NCBI RefSeq assembly: GCF_963169125.1 | Contig: NC_084793.1 | Span: forward strand, 227,090,360 to 227,154,359 | From: Humulus lupulus | Lineage: Eukaryota > Streptophyta > Magnoliopsida > Rosales > Cannabaceae | Direction of reading: 5' to 3' | Length of the DNA stretch: 64,000 nt | Shown here: positions 32,400-45,581 of the stretch, piece by piece | How the letters are laid out: each line of letters opens with the position of its first letter | Numbering within the stretch: position 1 is the stretch's first letter | The notes under the pieces: model-generated | The model's input: the letters and a program-made list of their open reading frames with translations, nothing else | What the model was told of the DNA's origin: nothing | The model's database searches: none | Made by a program: the position numbers and the translations under genes

Positions 32400-33538
32400 T
32401 GTTAGAGAATATATTTTATTGCTCAATGGAAAAGTGGAAAAATAAAAAATACAACTCTATGCAAAGAATACAATGGACAAGATGATAGATAAATAGGTTT
32501 ACAACTCAATGACCAACAATACAAGTAAATGTAGAAAAGAGAGAAAGAAGAGAATTATTAGAACTAAAACTCTAAAACAAGAGATACGAATAAATATGTA
32601 AATAGAAATAGAAGAAGAGGATTACAAACTCAAAACAATAATAATAGAAGAAGAACAATTGAATGAAAAGATCAATGAAAAACACAAACTCACACTCAAC
32701 CAAAGTGTAGAGTAATGGGGATCACCAACTTGAACAAGATTCAAAACCTTTGTCCAAAAGCTTATTTACCCCTATTCTCTAAGCACTAAGGGATCTCTCA
32801 AGGAAATAGCTCTCTGGAATAATCAAGCCTCAAGGTGTATTTTTCAGCCAAGTGCTTTGTGGATGAAAAATGGTGTGTCTTACAAGTGAGCATTAGGCTC
32901 CTATTTATAGAGTTTTGAGATACCATTTGAATTTCAAATTCCACCAACCCCGTGGCTGTTACCAATGATTAATTGGATGTTTTATGGAATTAAAAAAGAG
33001 ATTTGGGAGTTACTTGGCTGTTGGAAACGTTCAAAATTGGATAAAAACTGAATTTGTATGAAGCTATCAGCCACTAGGGCCGCGGTGCTTGTTTCAAGCG
33101 CCGCGGCCCTTGGTCATTTTCAGCAACCAATTTTTTTAGTTTTTTCCAAAACGTTCTAATTTATTCCCACTTGATTTTGCAACTTCCATACACAATATGG
33201 GAGTTAAAATCACATCCTTATCAGCCATTTCTCATATGGCTTTAAGAAATCCATTCTCAAATGTGTAACATATAATATACACATTATTGGGTAATATTTG
33301 GGAGTTACAAATTTGTAACTGATTTTGTAACTCCAAAATATGTCACATTTGGACACACACATGTGTCCAATTTTGTGACTCTCAATAATATGTTATAAGG
33401 TGTGACAAATCACATTTTCTCACATTATTTAATCTAATATTATATTATATGAAATAATATAACATTCCCCCACTAGATTAAATAATCACTTTTTGTAACA
33501 CTTATTTAATCAATCAAACATTATATTAAAATATAATA
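32400..33538 (-). mobile_element. Reverse gag-only copia fragment: 3' LTR with a short internal tail
   Basis: On the minus strand: about 74 bp of internal sequence ending in tctagtgggggaa (polypurine tract), then a complete LTR at 32400-33464 (TGTTATATTATTTCATATAA to ctctaaca). The GC-rich block is at about 33070-33115 (GGGCCGCGGTGC, GCGCCGCGGCCC). Flanking tactc and tactt could be a decayed target duplication, but the right end is not an LTR terminus, so truncation is likelier. Confidence 0.8.
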
Positions 33539-34960
33539 TACTTTGGCAGCCCAAGGGCTGCAAGTGGACCCCTATGGCGAAGTACCATCTAGGGCGCCAA
33601 CTGGTGTTCTACCTACGCACCCAGTTGGAGTGCCACCTGTCAATGCAATGGGTGTGCCTCCCGAGCACCCTGCTGACATGGCGTAAGATCTGCTAGCTAG
33701 CATGCCACCTGCACACACGGCTGGAGTTCGAGACCTACCTGCGCCACAAGATTGTGGCAAAGGCAAAGTAGGTGAAGATCCTGTTCAGGGACGTAAGAGA
33801 ACTCGTCGGGCTTCTGAGCACATTCAGTCCCCGATGAAGGCCAGTGATAACCAAGGGCGTGGAGCCCAAGACACCGCCAGGTCACAAGCATTTGCGGAGC
33901 CCAGGGTGTTCCATCTAGGTGCGCTGTGACAGATCACGTTAGGCCTAGAGGTGGTGTCCCGCTGGCAACCCGCCATAATCATAGAGACCCTGGTTAGGGG
34001 GCCAACAGGAGAAATGTCTCTGTCAACCGAGGACAAGGGATCAGTGTCTCGGTCAAAAACAAGTATGTTGATTCCGAGGGGGGAAAAGTAGAATACCCCA
34101 AGGATGGTGGCCGCCACCAAGCACAGCCGGACTTGCAAGATGACTTGAACGCTCACAGGGGCAGAACAGCTCCCGAGGACAATCTTGGGAGACAACAACT
34201 GGAACATTGAGATGAAATTAATGATCGGAGGAAGGAACACCCAACACAGAGTGCCAATCAAAATCGCAACCTCCTCTGTGCAGAATTAGAGAGTCTAAAA
34301 AAGATAATGCTGAAGATGGCCCGGAGACAAGATCACGTCTCATACTTTGAGGAAGAGGATGGAGGCACCACTACCTCTGGGCTTTAAAATGCCAAACATC
34401 GATTCATACAATGGAGGCATGGACCCCGCCAACAATCTCTCAAAGTTTAATAGATTGATGTCCTGGATACATTCACTCCTGGCACCAACTCTCCTCCTCC
34501 TTTCGAAGACAATTCATAGGTAGACGAAAGGTGAATTTCTAGGTCAATGCTTTGGCCAACATAAATCAGGGAACACTTAAAACCCTTAAAGCGTACATCA
34601 AACACTTTAAGGAGGAGGCACCCCATATCAAGAGGTTCGATGATGGCCAATAGCTGATGGCCCTAGAAGCTGGCATCCGAGCAGGTTCCCCACTGTGGGA
34701 TGACCTTGTGAATGGCCTCACTATGCAAGGGCCCTAGCAACCCGTCACCCGTGTAAATCCTCGTGGATGGCCTCACTAGGTGAGGGCCCTGGTGAACCGT
34801 CACCCGCATATGCCTCGCCATATTCAGACCATGCTGAGGTGCCACCCGCCTCCCTATACGAGGCACCTCACGTGCTAAACCGGAAGCCTCGAATGAGAAC
34901 CCCTCTCATTACCCACACATGTAGGATACTAAATGACAAGGGCTTCGGGTAAAATTCCTT
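33539..34960 (+). pseudogene. Gag remainder of Tat element I
   Basis: An initial open stretch reads GLQVDPYGEVPSRAPTGVLP and proline/valine-rich repeats to about 33930. Near 34370 a capsid-like APLPLGFKMPNIDSYNGGMD followed by DPANNLSKFNRLM matches the start of the Tat Retrotrans_gag domain. Frames change repeatedly afterwards. Within 34690-34860 the phrase tggcctcactangngagggccct is imperfectly duplicated. Nonfunctional. Confidence 0.6.
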
Positions 34961-35661
34961 GACTCGTGCTTTGTTGAAGAGACCCTATTCGTCGCCTGAA
35001 GTAGATGTCACCAACGAGGCACACACCCACCTTGGTTCCTTGTGACGTGTACGTATGAAATCTCATTTATATGCACTAGGAACACTAGTGGAGACCCCCT
35101 CATTATTGAATATCAAGTGGAGATTGGTGAAGGCCACTAAGCATGTTACCTCTAGTAACTTGCAAGCTTTCTCACACTTCGAAAAATGGGAGAAATCTTG
35201 GAGAAATAATGTGTCTTTGACATATAAGAAAGACCATCATGTACAAGGTACGTATATGAGTACGGGGCGTACAACCCTAAGGAGGACAAAGGCATGACCC
35301 CTGACATCCATGTTCGACAAGTAGTGGTGGTACGAATCCGTATGAAGAGTGGAGGCACTACCTGAGCACCCCCGATGATGTACCAGAGTCAACACCACTA
35401 CCCTGACAATGTACTTGTGTACGTTCTTGTCCCCTGGGACCACCATGTATCAAGGGCCATTAGATCCCAGCTATAAATAGACTTCCACCTCTTAGACTAG
35501 GGGGTGGGGGAAATTCTTTGTATGCTCAGACAATTAAGGAATATACAATTTTTGCTCCAGTGTGTTTCTGCATCTTTCTCCTTCAAGTTCTTTCTACATT
35601 TTTTTTGCAATACACTTTGAGTTTTTCGATCCTATATCGTTGACGAAATCACCTTCAACAT
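34961..35661 (+). mobile_element. LTR-like segment of unassigned retroelement
   Basis: A TATA box (cagctataaatagac, 35468-35482) about 190 bp upstream of a ccttcaaca end at 35661 and a CT-rich leader are typical of a gypsy LTR. The left boundary is not determined and no primer site follows, because a truncated Tekay LTR abuts at 35662. Confidence 0.45.
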
Positions 35662-37031
35662 ATAATATCCTCTGGGACCTCAAATTCTAGTAAACCGGGT
35701 AGTAGAATCCTTCCTGAGCACTTAAGTTTGAGTTCCCGAGCCTAAAAACCATAATTGGCCCACATTCTCTATTTGAGCCGCGTCCCTCCCCAGAGGCGTC
35801 GTGGCCCTCTACAAATCAGAGAGAAAACTTATACTTTTCTCTAGACACGCACCGCAGTGAACCTTGCCCAGTGCTACGGTGCTAAGGCAATTCAGCAAAG
35901 CCCCTTAGGCCTCTGAGTTCATGCGGGGCCCGACGCTCAAGAACAGCACTGCGGGCCGACCCCACGAACCCAGTTTTTCTCAGTGTTTTTAGATTTCTCT
36001 ACTCCCCAAAAATCATCCAAACATGCTCTAAGGCCAGAATTAAGCCCAAAAACATCTTCACTACACTTAGAGCAGTACATAAACTTGAAAACTTAACCAA
36101 AAACCTTATCACAATTCAAACTTAATCACTTGAGTTCAAAACCCAAAACACTCAATAAACCAAACCCAAAACTTAATCAATTCAAGGTTTAGAGCTTACC
36201 CCAGCAATGAATTGCATCCTTGAACTGTTCCCTTCTCCAATCCTAGCTTCAACCCTCAAATTTCCAAGCTCCTTCCCTTCCAAAGATCAAAACCCACCAA
36301 GGCACCAAGAAGGGAAGAGAAAAATGTGTGAGAGAGAGAGAGATAGTAACTAAGTTCATTCTGTTTCCTTGCTTCCTCAAGGTTCTACTGAAGTCTAGAG
36401 CCTAACTAAGTCTACCCCTTGGCACCAAAATGACCAAAATGCCCCTAGATCAATTCCTAGCCCTTTAATGACACCAAGGGCAAACCGGTCATTTGCCACA
36501 TTCCCGCTAATTCCTCAAGTGATCCTATAAATTTCCAATTGTTCCCAACATACCCAAATAATTTCCAATTGTTCCCAGCATACCCAAATAATTTCCAAAT
36601 AGTTACCTGTTACCCGATCAACCCCGAATATGCACTATGTTTCCAAAATACCCCTGGGCTCACCCCGAGCTGGGTATTTGACCCCGTTGTGACTATTCCA
36701 CTAATCCGCTCACTAGGCCTGCCTTGAGTCCAATATCGCAAATATACCCACATAATAATGTGGTCTCAGTCATAACACACACATAATTACATTTATGCCC
36801 CTAACGGGCCAAAAATTACAAATATGCTCTTATTAATAAGAACGGGCCCACATGCATATTTGATACACCTAAACATGCATATATATTCACATTATAATAT
36901 AACTCAAGCAAATAAATAATCATGCACATATATCACAATTAATTCACCTAATAATGCAATTAAATCATTTATTACCCTCCCAGCACATTACTCAAGGCAC
37001 TAACCCTTATTAGCAAATTTGGGATGTTACA
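35662..37031 (-). mobile_element. Truncated Tekay-type LTR, minus strand
   Basis: The right end is a proper LTR start (TGTAACATCCCAAATTTGC on the minus strand, 37031). The left side stops mid-LTR just past the ctgggacctcaaattctagtaaac block, so about 1 kb is missing. A GC-rich block lies at about 35770-35960. A short direct repeat, caattgttcccaacatac, is at about 36535-36590. Confidence 0.85.
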
Positions 37032-37615
37032 ATGTCATTCGGGCTCAAGAATGTTTGCGCCACCTATCAGAGTTTGGTAAAATGGATGTTAAAGAACCAG
37101 CTGGGTCAGAACATGGAAGTTTACGTAGACAACATGCTAGTAAAATCTTGGACAACTTTCGACCACGTGAGAGATCTGGTGAAAGTGTTCTCCATCCTCC
37201 GCGAGTTTGGGATGAAGTTGAATCCCCATAATTGCACTTTTGGAGTTGCCTCCTAAAAGTTCTTAGGCTTCATAGTTAACGCCATTGGGATAGAGGTATA
37301 TCCCGAGAAGTTCAAGGCCTTGGCCAAAATGCCATCCCCTCGAAAGCATAAAGACATACAAAGCCTCACTAGGAGGATAGCAACACTTAGTCGCTTTGAC
37401 TCCAAGGCAACAGACAAGTGCATTCCACTCTTCAACATCCTCCAAGGAGGTCATTCCATCAACTGAAGGCACATATGGATAATCCGTTGATCCTGTCAAA
37501 GCCCATGAATGGAGAACCCCTCCTTCTCTACATGGTTGTCTTGGAGAATGCCATCATTGCAGCCTTAGTTAGTGAAGTAGGTCATGTTCAACACCCGGTT
37601 TATTATGTGAGTAGG
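37032..37615 (+). pseudogene. Reverse transcriptase/RNase H piece of a Tat-lineage element
   Basis: RT reads MSFGLKNVCATYQSLVKWM, then MEVYVDNMLVKS, where the catalytic YVDD has become YVDN, then MKLNPHNCTFGVAS, a stop, KFLGFIVNAIGIEVYP and DIQSLTRRIATLSRF. RNase H begins with NGEPLLLYMVVLENAIIAAL and HPVYYVSR. A frameshift near 37450 separates the two parts. It probably belongs to the element whose gag lies at 29547-34960; the part between has been deleted. Confidence 0.8.
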
Positions 37616-39135
37616 TGTAATGCCATGGATAGCCAAGATCATTACGCTGTGTATTTTAAATGGTGTTGGGCTCGCTAATCAAGTCATTTGGCCATAAACA
37701 TGTAAGTAAACGTGATTAACAATTTAAGGTTAAAAATTTTGGTCAAAAGGAATAGTCATTTCATTAAAACGTTAAGTTCGTATATGTGATCCCAAAATAA
37801 ACATTTAAAAAGGTTATTTACAACTCAAAAGATTATTTACAACTTAAGAGGTTACAGCAAGTCGACCTAAGCGGAAAAATAGGGTTTAACCCTAGTTCCT
37901 CTTTCAAACCTCGACTGTGGTGGTCGAGCATCCGCATATGTACACGCCGCCACTGAAGCTCTTCAACTCATGGCTGGTCCAGCTTCCCTTTCCCCTTACC
38001 TGCACCACGTAGCACCCATGAGCCAAGGCTTAGCAAGAAAACTTAAACATGCTTGTAAGCAGTTAACAACATACTACGAAATCATAATTAGCATGCCTAG
38101 CAGTAATAACTCTACTCGTGCATACATTCTATTCAAATAAGTGACAACAAGGTCACACCAGGGGCCCGTTTCCCTAAATAAATGTCCATAGAGCCATACA
38201 AAGGCCCGTTTCCCTAGGATAAGTGACTATAAAGTCACCCCAAGGCCCAATTCCCTATCCTTTGTATAACTAGCCATAGGGCTAGCTATGCGGTGCTTTA
38301 TTTTCTAAGCGACCACAGGGTCGGTCAAGCGTATTCCACGCTCCTGATTAGGCCTAACCATATAAACCAGCGTTGAGCATGCTATTTTTGCAATTGACTT
38401 ATAAGTCAAGCCTTTCGACCAGCCCTCAGCGCGGTATTGTCGTCCTTAACTTATAAGTCAAGCCTTTTCAATCAGATAATACAGAAAAGCATACATCATT
38501 TAACAATTATCAAATTATAGAGCATTCAAGCATGCTTGATCCAATAATCGTAGGAATAATGCTCATTCACAGGGGCCTAGGCCCTAATCATAACCATGTT
38601 CAGCAATCGGGCCAAGTCCTAATCACATATATCACGTATTGGGTGCAGTTTTCTTACCTCGGGTCCAAGCATTGAATAAATATGAACGACCCTCGAGCAC
38701 AATCCCTTCTCGAGCCCTAGCGGTACCCTAGTCATAACCATAATAGTGAATAACCATCAATATTGCAAAATTAAAGGCTTCCAGACCAAGTCCTAGCCTC
38801 TGGGACCTCGAATTCTACTAAACAAGGTAGTAGAATCCTTCCCGAGCTCTTAGGTTTGAGTTCCCATAACTCAAAACCTCATTTATCTAACCATCACAAT
38901 TAGCGATGCGCGCGCACCCTTGAAGGGTCACGGCGCATTCCAAAATAGAGAGCCTTCAACCTATGTTCCTTGGACATGTGCCGCAACGCAGAATACCCAG
39001 CGCCACAGCACTAAGGAGAGTCAGAAGACTGCCCTAGCCCCTGAGATCATGTGGACTGTGGCGCTCCAAGAACAGCATCGCGGCGCAACCCCGCAAACCC
39101 AGATTTTCAAAGCTTTTCTTTCTCAATCCCTCTTA
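37616..39135 (-). mobile_element. Truncated Tekay-type LTR (K), minus strand
   Basis: The left end is the LTR 3' terminus (tgtaatgcc, 37616), inserted in Tat RNase H. The LTR runs through a cttacctgcaccac block, a palindrome TTGACTTATAAGTCAA (38394-38409, a perfect 16-bp palindrome) and a GC-rich block (38900-39100), but its own 5' start is missing beyond about 39135. Confidence 0.82.
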
Positions 39136-39315
39136 TTAAGGAATGATAGTTTTTGGTGGGCCCTAGTGGATTGACAATCCACACCCTTCCTCACTCCTTG
39201 ACCCTTTCCACCCTACCAAAAAATAAAACCTAAATATGGATTAACCCAATCCATAGTCTTGAATCCATCCTTCCTCTAACCCCTCCTACTAAACAAAGGG
39301 TTAGTGTACTGTTTT
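39136..39315. other. Short unassigned segment
   Basis: About 180 bp between a truncated LTR and the LTR of element E. It contains ggattgacaatcc and ggattaacccaatcc, short inverted words that could come from a small DNA transposon. No further support. Confidence 0.35.
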
Positions 39316-41536
39316 TGTAAGGCCCCGAATTTGCTAATAAGGCTTGGTGCCTTGATTAGCATGTCGGAAGGGAAATAATTGATTTAATTGTATTATTGCA
39401 TGATTAATTTTGATCTATGTGTATTAGTACTTAATTACTTAAGTTATATTATAATATGAATATATATGCATGCTTAGGTGAATTAAATATGCATGTGGGT
39501 CCGTTCTTGTTAATAAGGGCATGTTTGCAATCTTGGCCCGTTGAGGGCATAAATGTAATTATGTTAGTGTTATGTTTGAGACCACAATATTGTGGAGATA
39601 TATTTGAGATGTGTGGTCCAAGGCGGTCCTAGGCAGCGAATTAGCGGAATAGTCACAACGGGGCCAAATACTCAGCTCGGGGTGAGCCTAGGGGTATTTT
39701 GGGGAATGTAGTGTGTATTCGGGGTTGATTGGGTAATGGGTAGTTATTTAGCGGTTATTTGGGTATGTCAGGATTAATTGGGAATTTATAGGAGTACTCG
39801 AGGAATTAGCAGGAATAGGGAAAATGACGGGTTTGCCCTTGGAGGCGTTAAAGGGCTAAGGATAAGCCTAGGGGCATTTTGGTCATTCTCAAAGCCAAAG
39901 GAGAGACTTGGTTGGACTTAATCTTAGTAGAACACTTAAGAAAGAAGAGGAACACTCTCACTTTCTCTGTCTCTCTACTCGGTTCACTCCCTCTCCCTTG
40001 GTGTGCTTGGAGGCTTAAGGAAACTCTTGGGGAATTGGCTCAGGAATTGAGGAACTTGAAGCTTGAAGTGTTTGGGATTTAGCTCAAGGTCAGATTCTCA
40101 GTTGAGGTAAGGGTTTTATTCTAATTTTTGTTGATTTGTTGCTGTAATTCAAGGGTTTTCTTGAGTTTAAGCCTTGGGCTAACTTTTGATTTTGATGAGA
40201 CTATGGTGTAGTTTTTGGGGTAGTTGTACTGATTATGTTGCCTTGATATGTACTCTAGATGAAATTATGGGTTTCGATGTTGGTTAGGATGAATTTTAGT
40301 GAAATTGTCATGAGAAAATGCAAGGGAATTTTGGGTTTTGGAGCTCGAGCTGTGGCCCATGTGCGTGGAAGGGGCCTGGTGATTCTCTACAATCGCTCAG
40401 GCGCCTCGGCACAGGTTGGGGCGCATCACGGCCCACGTCCCCCAAGAGAGAGCCTTGGGCTCTTTGACTTGTAGCGCACCGCAACCCTAGGGGCTGTGCC
40501 ACAACTCTAATTAAGGGAAATGGCCAAAACAAATTTTTAAGCTCAGAAACTCAAACTTAAGGGATCGGGAGAGATTCTACTACCTAGTTCTGTAGAATTC
40601 GAGGTCGCGAAGGCTAAAATAATATTCCAAAGTTTTTAATTGGTTTAGGGTTTGATGTATGTTTATTATTATTATTATGTTGTGGCTAGGTTTTACCACT
40701 AAGGCTCGGGATTAGGAATTGTACTTGGGATCACCCTATCTGTCAACTCGGGACTCAGGTAAGAAAATTGTTTGTGCTCGTAGAGCAGGGGATGACCTGA
40801 TTATGTGTGTTTAGTGTTATGTATGAATGTTTATAATTGTTATGCCATGTTTATGTCATTATGACTAATCGGCGAAGGCCGAGTTCAGCAAGGGCCGAGA
40901 TCGGCAAAGTCCAGAATCGGCAAGGACCAGAAATGACAATAAGCATGTTGAATGCAGGCTGCCATGGCATGGACATCTAGGGTGTTTTACTCACCAACTC
41001 AATTAAGACCGTGAACTTAGTGCCTTATAATGCACCTAGATCGGCTTAGGGCGTTGTTGTGAATTGCCTGTTATATCTGTTTAAGTTATGCGTTTATTGA
41101 AATAAACTATTATATGCTATGTTTGTGGAGTTTTCTTGCTGGGCCTTTGCTCATGGGTGCTCTATGGTGCAGGTAAGGGCAAAGTAAAGGCTGACCAAGC
41201 ATGAGTTGGAGGGCATGGAGCGGTGCGTACATTTTTGGCCTACCTAGCCGCCACGGTTAGGGTAGTTTTGAGGAACATTGTGCAAACGAGCGATTTTTTC
41301 ACCTGGGTCGACTGTATAATAACTTTTGAGTTGTGATTATGTTTTAAACAATGTTTTGGGATTTTAACATAACACTTTTATAATCTTAATGAATGTCCAA
41401 ACCTTTTCCATTGAAGTTTCATTAAACGAGTCTTCACTTTAATTTAATCACACTTTTTAGTCTAAAACCTCGATTAGTGAGCTAATGGCAATTTTAAAAT
41501 CACATTGTAATGACTCTAGGGTAGTAGGGTGTTACA
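39316..41536 (+). mobile_element. 5' LTR of Tekay element E
   Basis: 2221 bp, TGTAAGGCCCCGAATTTGC...gggtgttaca. This LTR lacks the 51-bp subrepeats; in their place (40865-40935) are about four copies of an atcggcaaggnccag word. A GC-rich block is at about 40360-40500. A primer site follows directly. Confidence 0.9.
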
Positions 41537-41539
41537 ACT

Positions 41540-41550
41540 TGGTATCAAAG
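41540..41550 (+). other. Primer-binding site of element E
   Basis: TGGTATCAAAG, a one-base variant of the tRNA-Met-type site, lies three bases after the LTR end. Confidence 0.85.
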
Positions 41551-41910
41551 TGTGTCAAGGTTTATGGTTCCTGGAGATTGACCGAACATGTACGCTCACT
41601 ACCGAAGACAAGCTCGACTCAGGGTTGGTCGGTATTAAGTGAAATATATGTTTAATTGCTTATTTGAATTGCCCTGTTTTCCTGATTGACATGTATAGAG
41701 CGTGATGAATATATATAATACTACGACATGTCCCCTTTGAATGTTATATGATTATGCTTTGTGTGCATTATGTTGGTTGTTGTGTGTGTTTGATTGGTTT
41801 AATTGGGATGTTGTTTTCTTTAGATGTTGTTATTGTGCCTGATGTGCGACGTCATTGATTGCAGGCATATTGAAGTCATTTCTCAGTGATCAATTAGATT
41901 CCATAACAAT

Positions 41911-41940
41911 ATGGCCGAAGATAACAACTAGCGTCACGAC
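41911..41940 (+). pseudogene. Start of gag of element E
   Basis: ATG at 41911 gives MAEDNN, then a TAG stop and RHD, before solo LTR F interrupts it. The reading resumes at 44281. Confidence 0.6.
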
Positions 41941-44280
41941 TATAACAACCAAAATTCCCTAATGTGGCTTAATGCTTGGATTAGGGGGCCAGGAGGGCCA
42001 TAATTGATTTAATATGCAATTATGTGATTATATGCATGATTATGTGAATTATATTATTATATGATGATAATTGCATGCATGTGGGCCCACTACTTATTAG
42101 AAGGGCATTTTCATAATTTTGGCCATGAAGAGCATAATTGTATATTTGTGTGCATGTATGTGATATATGAGTGAGATCACATTATTATGTGGATATATTT
42201 GAGCTATTCGGAATGAGACGATCCTAAGATGCAAGTTAGCGATTTTATCATAACGAGGTCAATTATCAAGATATTGGGTAATGAGATTGATTATTTGATG
42301 ACATATTGGGAGTTAGTGAGATCAGGAGGAAATTCTGGGAATTTTGACTATTTTACCCCGGGGGAATTTTCGGGACCTCGAGCATTAGGATTTACTTGAG
42401 GTTACTTAAGCTTGAAGTAACCTGTCAGAAGGAAAATACGTTCAAACACTTTTTCTCTTTCTCCCATTATCCCTTTTTACTGTTCGTCGCATTTTCGAAG
42501 GAAACTTGAGTTCTATGACTCAGATTCAAGCAAGGATCAAGTTATAGCAATTCTAGGGAAGGTTAGAAGCTTATTAACTAGAGAATTTAGCAAGAAACGA
42601 CTCAATCAAAGGTAATCCAAGTTTTAAGTTTTGAGTTTTCAAGTTTCTAAGTTTTGAATTGGATTCTATGTGTTGATGAGTTTTTGAGTTGTTTGAAGCA
42701 TGGGTTTTGATGGTTTTGGCCCACTGGAATGTTTGGGAACTTTGTTTTGGGATTTGGATATGTTTGGATAGGGTTATGGAGTGATTTAAAAGGGGGAAAA
42801 TGAAGATTTTTGGCTGAGTTCCAGGTAGGGTCGCAGCCCTGTTATTGGGCGTCGCGACCCAAGCTTAGTGGAGATGAGAGAAGAAGCTGAAGGGCGTTGA
42901 GGCTGCGGCGCCTGGGAGGTAGGCCGCGACGCATGTTGCATGCAACTTGAGGCTGGCGTCTCTGTTTTGAGGTGGGACATTTCTCAGAGGTGTGGGATCG
43001 CAGAGCTTAAGTGCAGATTGGGCCAAAGTGATGTTTTAATTGTGGGAACTCAAATCTAAGGCCTCGGGATCATTCCTACTACCCGGTTTCGTAGGATTCA
43101 ACATCCCAGAGGCTAGGTCTTGGTCCGGGAACCTTTTATTACTTATTTTATTGATGGTATTTTATATTTGGTTATGGTTAGGTGACCGCTAAGGGGCATA
43201 AGGATCGATCGTTCTCAAGGGTCGTTCTTTTATTATTTCATGCTCAAACTAGAGGTAAGAAAATTGCACCCAGTATGTGACATGCATGGTTATTAATGAG
43301 GCATGTTGAGTGCTCTATATATGGACATTGATTGCATTGTAAATTCTTAGCAACATTGCTTATTTGCTAATGGTACTGACTTATTAGTCAGAAACGACAT
43401 TGGTATTAGTGTTGGTTGTGAAGTCTTGACTTATTAGTCATCATCGACAGTAGTATTGAGCATTGATCGTATGGTATTGGCTTAAGAGTCAAGAGCGGCA
43501 TTAATGTGTTTAACACAGGCCAAAATGATTACTTCTAATCAACATGAGCATTAAACGCTTGACCAACCCAAAGGTCGAAGAAAACTAAAGCGCTGGTCTA
43601 GTCTAAAGGCTAGTTACTTAGAGCTAGGGCCAAAAGGCTCAGGTGACTGAAACATCACGTGGCTTAGGGTGCAGAGCCCTAGAGTGTGACTCATTAGTCA
43701 CCTATCTAGAGAGTGACTCATTAGTCACCTATCCAGAGAGTCACTCATTAGTCACTTACCCAGGGAGTGACTCATTAGTCTCCTATCTGATTAGGGCTGG
43801 AAGCCCCAGAATGATTACATGATCATTTATTGATATTGTATACATGCAGTAATGAGTTTTCTTGCTGAGCCTTGGTTCACGGGTGCTATGTGGTGCAGGT
43901 AAAGGGAAAGAAAAGCTCACCCAGCCTTGAGTGGAGAGCTTAGGTGGCAATGTGTACATATGCGGTCGCTAGACCACCACAGCCAAGGTGTTTCTTAGAG
44001 GAACTAGGGTTTAACCCTATTTTTGTCGCTTAGGTCGGCGGGTTGTAACTTTTACATTGTAATGACCATTTTGGATTGTAAATAACTTTGTAAACACTTT
44101 TATGGGCCCATGTACAGTTTAACGTTTTAAATTAAAATATATCCCTTCCTTTTGACCAAGATTTTCACCCTGGCCTGTTATTAACACCTAGATGGACGTT
44201 TATAACCTAATGACTTGTTTAGCGAGTTAAACACTATTGAAAGTCCACAGTAATAGTCTTGGTGTAACCAGTGCGTTACA
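41941..44280 (+). mobile_element. Solo Tekay-type LTR (F) in gag of element E
   Basis: 2340 bp, starting TATAACAACCAAAATTCCC (TG decayed to TA) and ending gtgcgttaca. Flanking acgac and aggac are a one-mismatch target duplication. Cores GACTTA at 43378, 43428 and 43479 show the 50-51-bp subrepeat; a shorter repeat of about 30 bp (gagtgactcattagtcacctatcc) occurs four times at 43685-43785. A GC-rich block lies at 42830-42940. Confidence 0.88.
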
Positions 44281-44938
44281 AGGACCCTCCACCTACCCCA
44301 CAAAACTTGTAGAAGACGTTTGTAGAAATGCAAGCCAGACTTCAGAGAACTGAAGATGAACTCCAAGAGTTGAGACAGCAGGCCCATCTTCGGGATGTTG
44401 GATTACAGGCCCCACAGGCTGTGGCACTAGTACTAGATTTGCCTGTGATAAAGAATAGGTGGGAGCCTTTGTATGAGAGGTTCAGAAAGCAGTACCCTCC
44501 CACCTTTGAGGGTGGTCCAGGCCCACTGCGGGCAGAGCAGTGGATGAATATGATTTCTTTCATATTGGATTTCATGAGGGTGGAAGGAAATGAGAGGGTG
44601 GTTTATGCCAACTATATGCTAAGGGATGACGCCCGTATCTGGTGGGAAGTTGTATCTCAGAGGAGGGATGTGACTACTATGGCCTAGGATGAGTTTAGGG
44701 ATGTTTTCAATGAAAAATACTACAGTGTTGCAGTTCGAGTTGCAATGGTGGATGAATTCACCAATCTAACTCAGAACAGGATGACTGTAACTAAGTATGC
44801 TTTGAAGTTCAACCGATTGGCTAAGTTCGAATAGGACTTGGTGCCTACTGATGTGGCAAGGAGAGACCGTTGTGTATGGGGGTTGAATGTAATGATAGCC
44901 CGAGATATCAAGATAACATTGGATCTAAGGACTACTAC
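44281..44938 (+). pseudogene. Gag capsid region of Tekay element E
   Basis: It includes a coiled-coil-like start (MQARLQRTEDELQELRQQAH) and Retrotrans_gag signatures PPTFEGGPGPLRAEQWMNMI, ARIWWEVVSQRRDV, VTKYALKFNRLAKFE and CVWGLNVMIARDI. Stops lie at 44685-44687 (TAG for Trp) and near 44834. It closely parallels element A gag at 1740-2170. It is cut at 44938 by element G and continues at 58144. Confidence 0.88.
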
Positions 44939-45581
44939 TGTTGACTGATGATTTAGCCAACGACACGGAGTCACTAAAATGATAAGAATTTATAAGTTGA
45001 ATGCAAGAACCAAATGACACATATGTTTTATAGTGGTTCGGCCCCAGAGTTTGGTAATAACCTATGTCCACTTAGTGATTTTATTGATGTAAACCTTGAA
45101 ACCTGTGATTAACAAACTAGGGTTCACTAAGTTTCACAAGCTCCAAAGTGGAATACAAAAATCGTGTATAAAAACACTTGTTCTCTGTTAATACAAAATT
45201 CATTCCCATTAAATGAATCCCATGAGTTCTATTTATAGGCTCAAGGATGTACATATGGGCCAATGGTCCGTGTTGAAACTTTGTTACAAGCATCTTTGAA
45301 TAATAATGAAAATCATCATATTTACACATAAAGAGGTTCAAATATCTTAGAAATATCTGACTTATAGCTATATTTGAACTCTGGCTTCATTACTACGATC
45401 AGACTTGGTCGCATATGTCAGCATATCTTCTGTCGTACTATTCAACATCTTTCTTAAATCCATCGAGCAGCTTGCTATCCTGGTTGTTGATCGACCAGAC
45501 TGTCATCACTAAATAGTCTCGTGCTATCCACGTGCACCCAGATCATGCCACGTCAGTAAGAAAATATTTTTTGGTTAAACA
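44939..45581 (-). repeat. 3' LTR of element G
   Basis: 643 bp; minus-strand termini TGTTTAACC...AGTCAACA. It contains a TATA box in minus orientation (cctataaatagaac, about 45225-45240). Confidence 0.92.

Noticed and set aside
32395..33543. tactc/tactt as a target duplication making 32400-33538 a complete insertion
   Set aside because: The right end is internal element sequence, not an LTR terminus; the five-base match with one mismatch may be chance.
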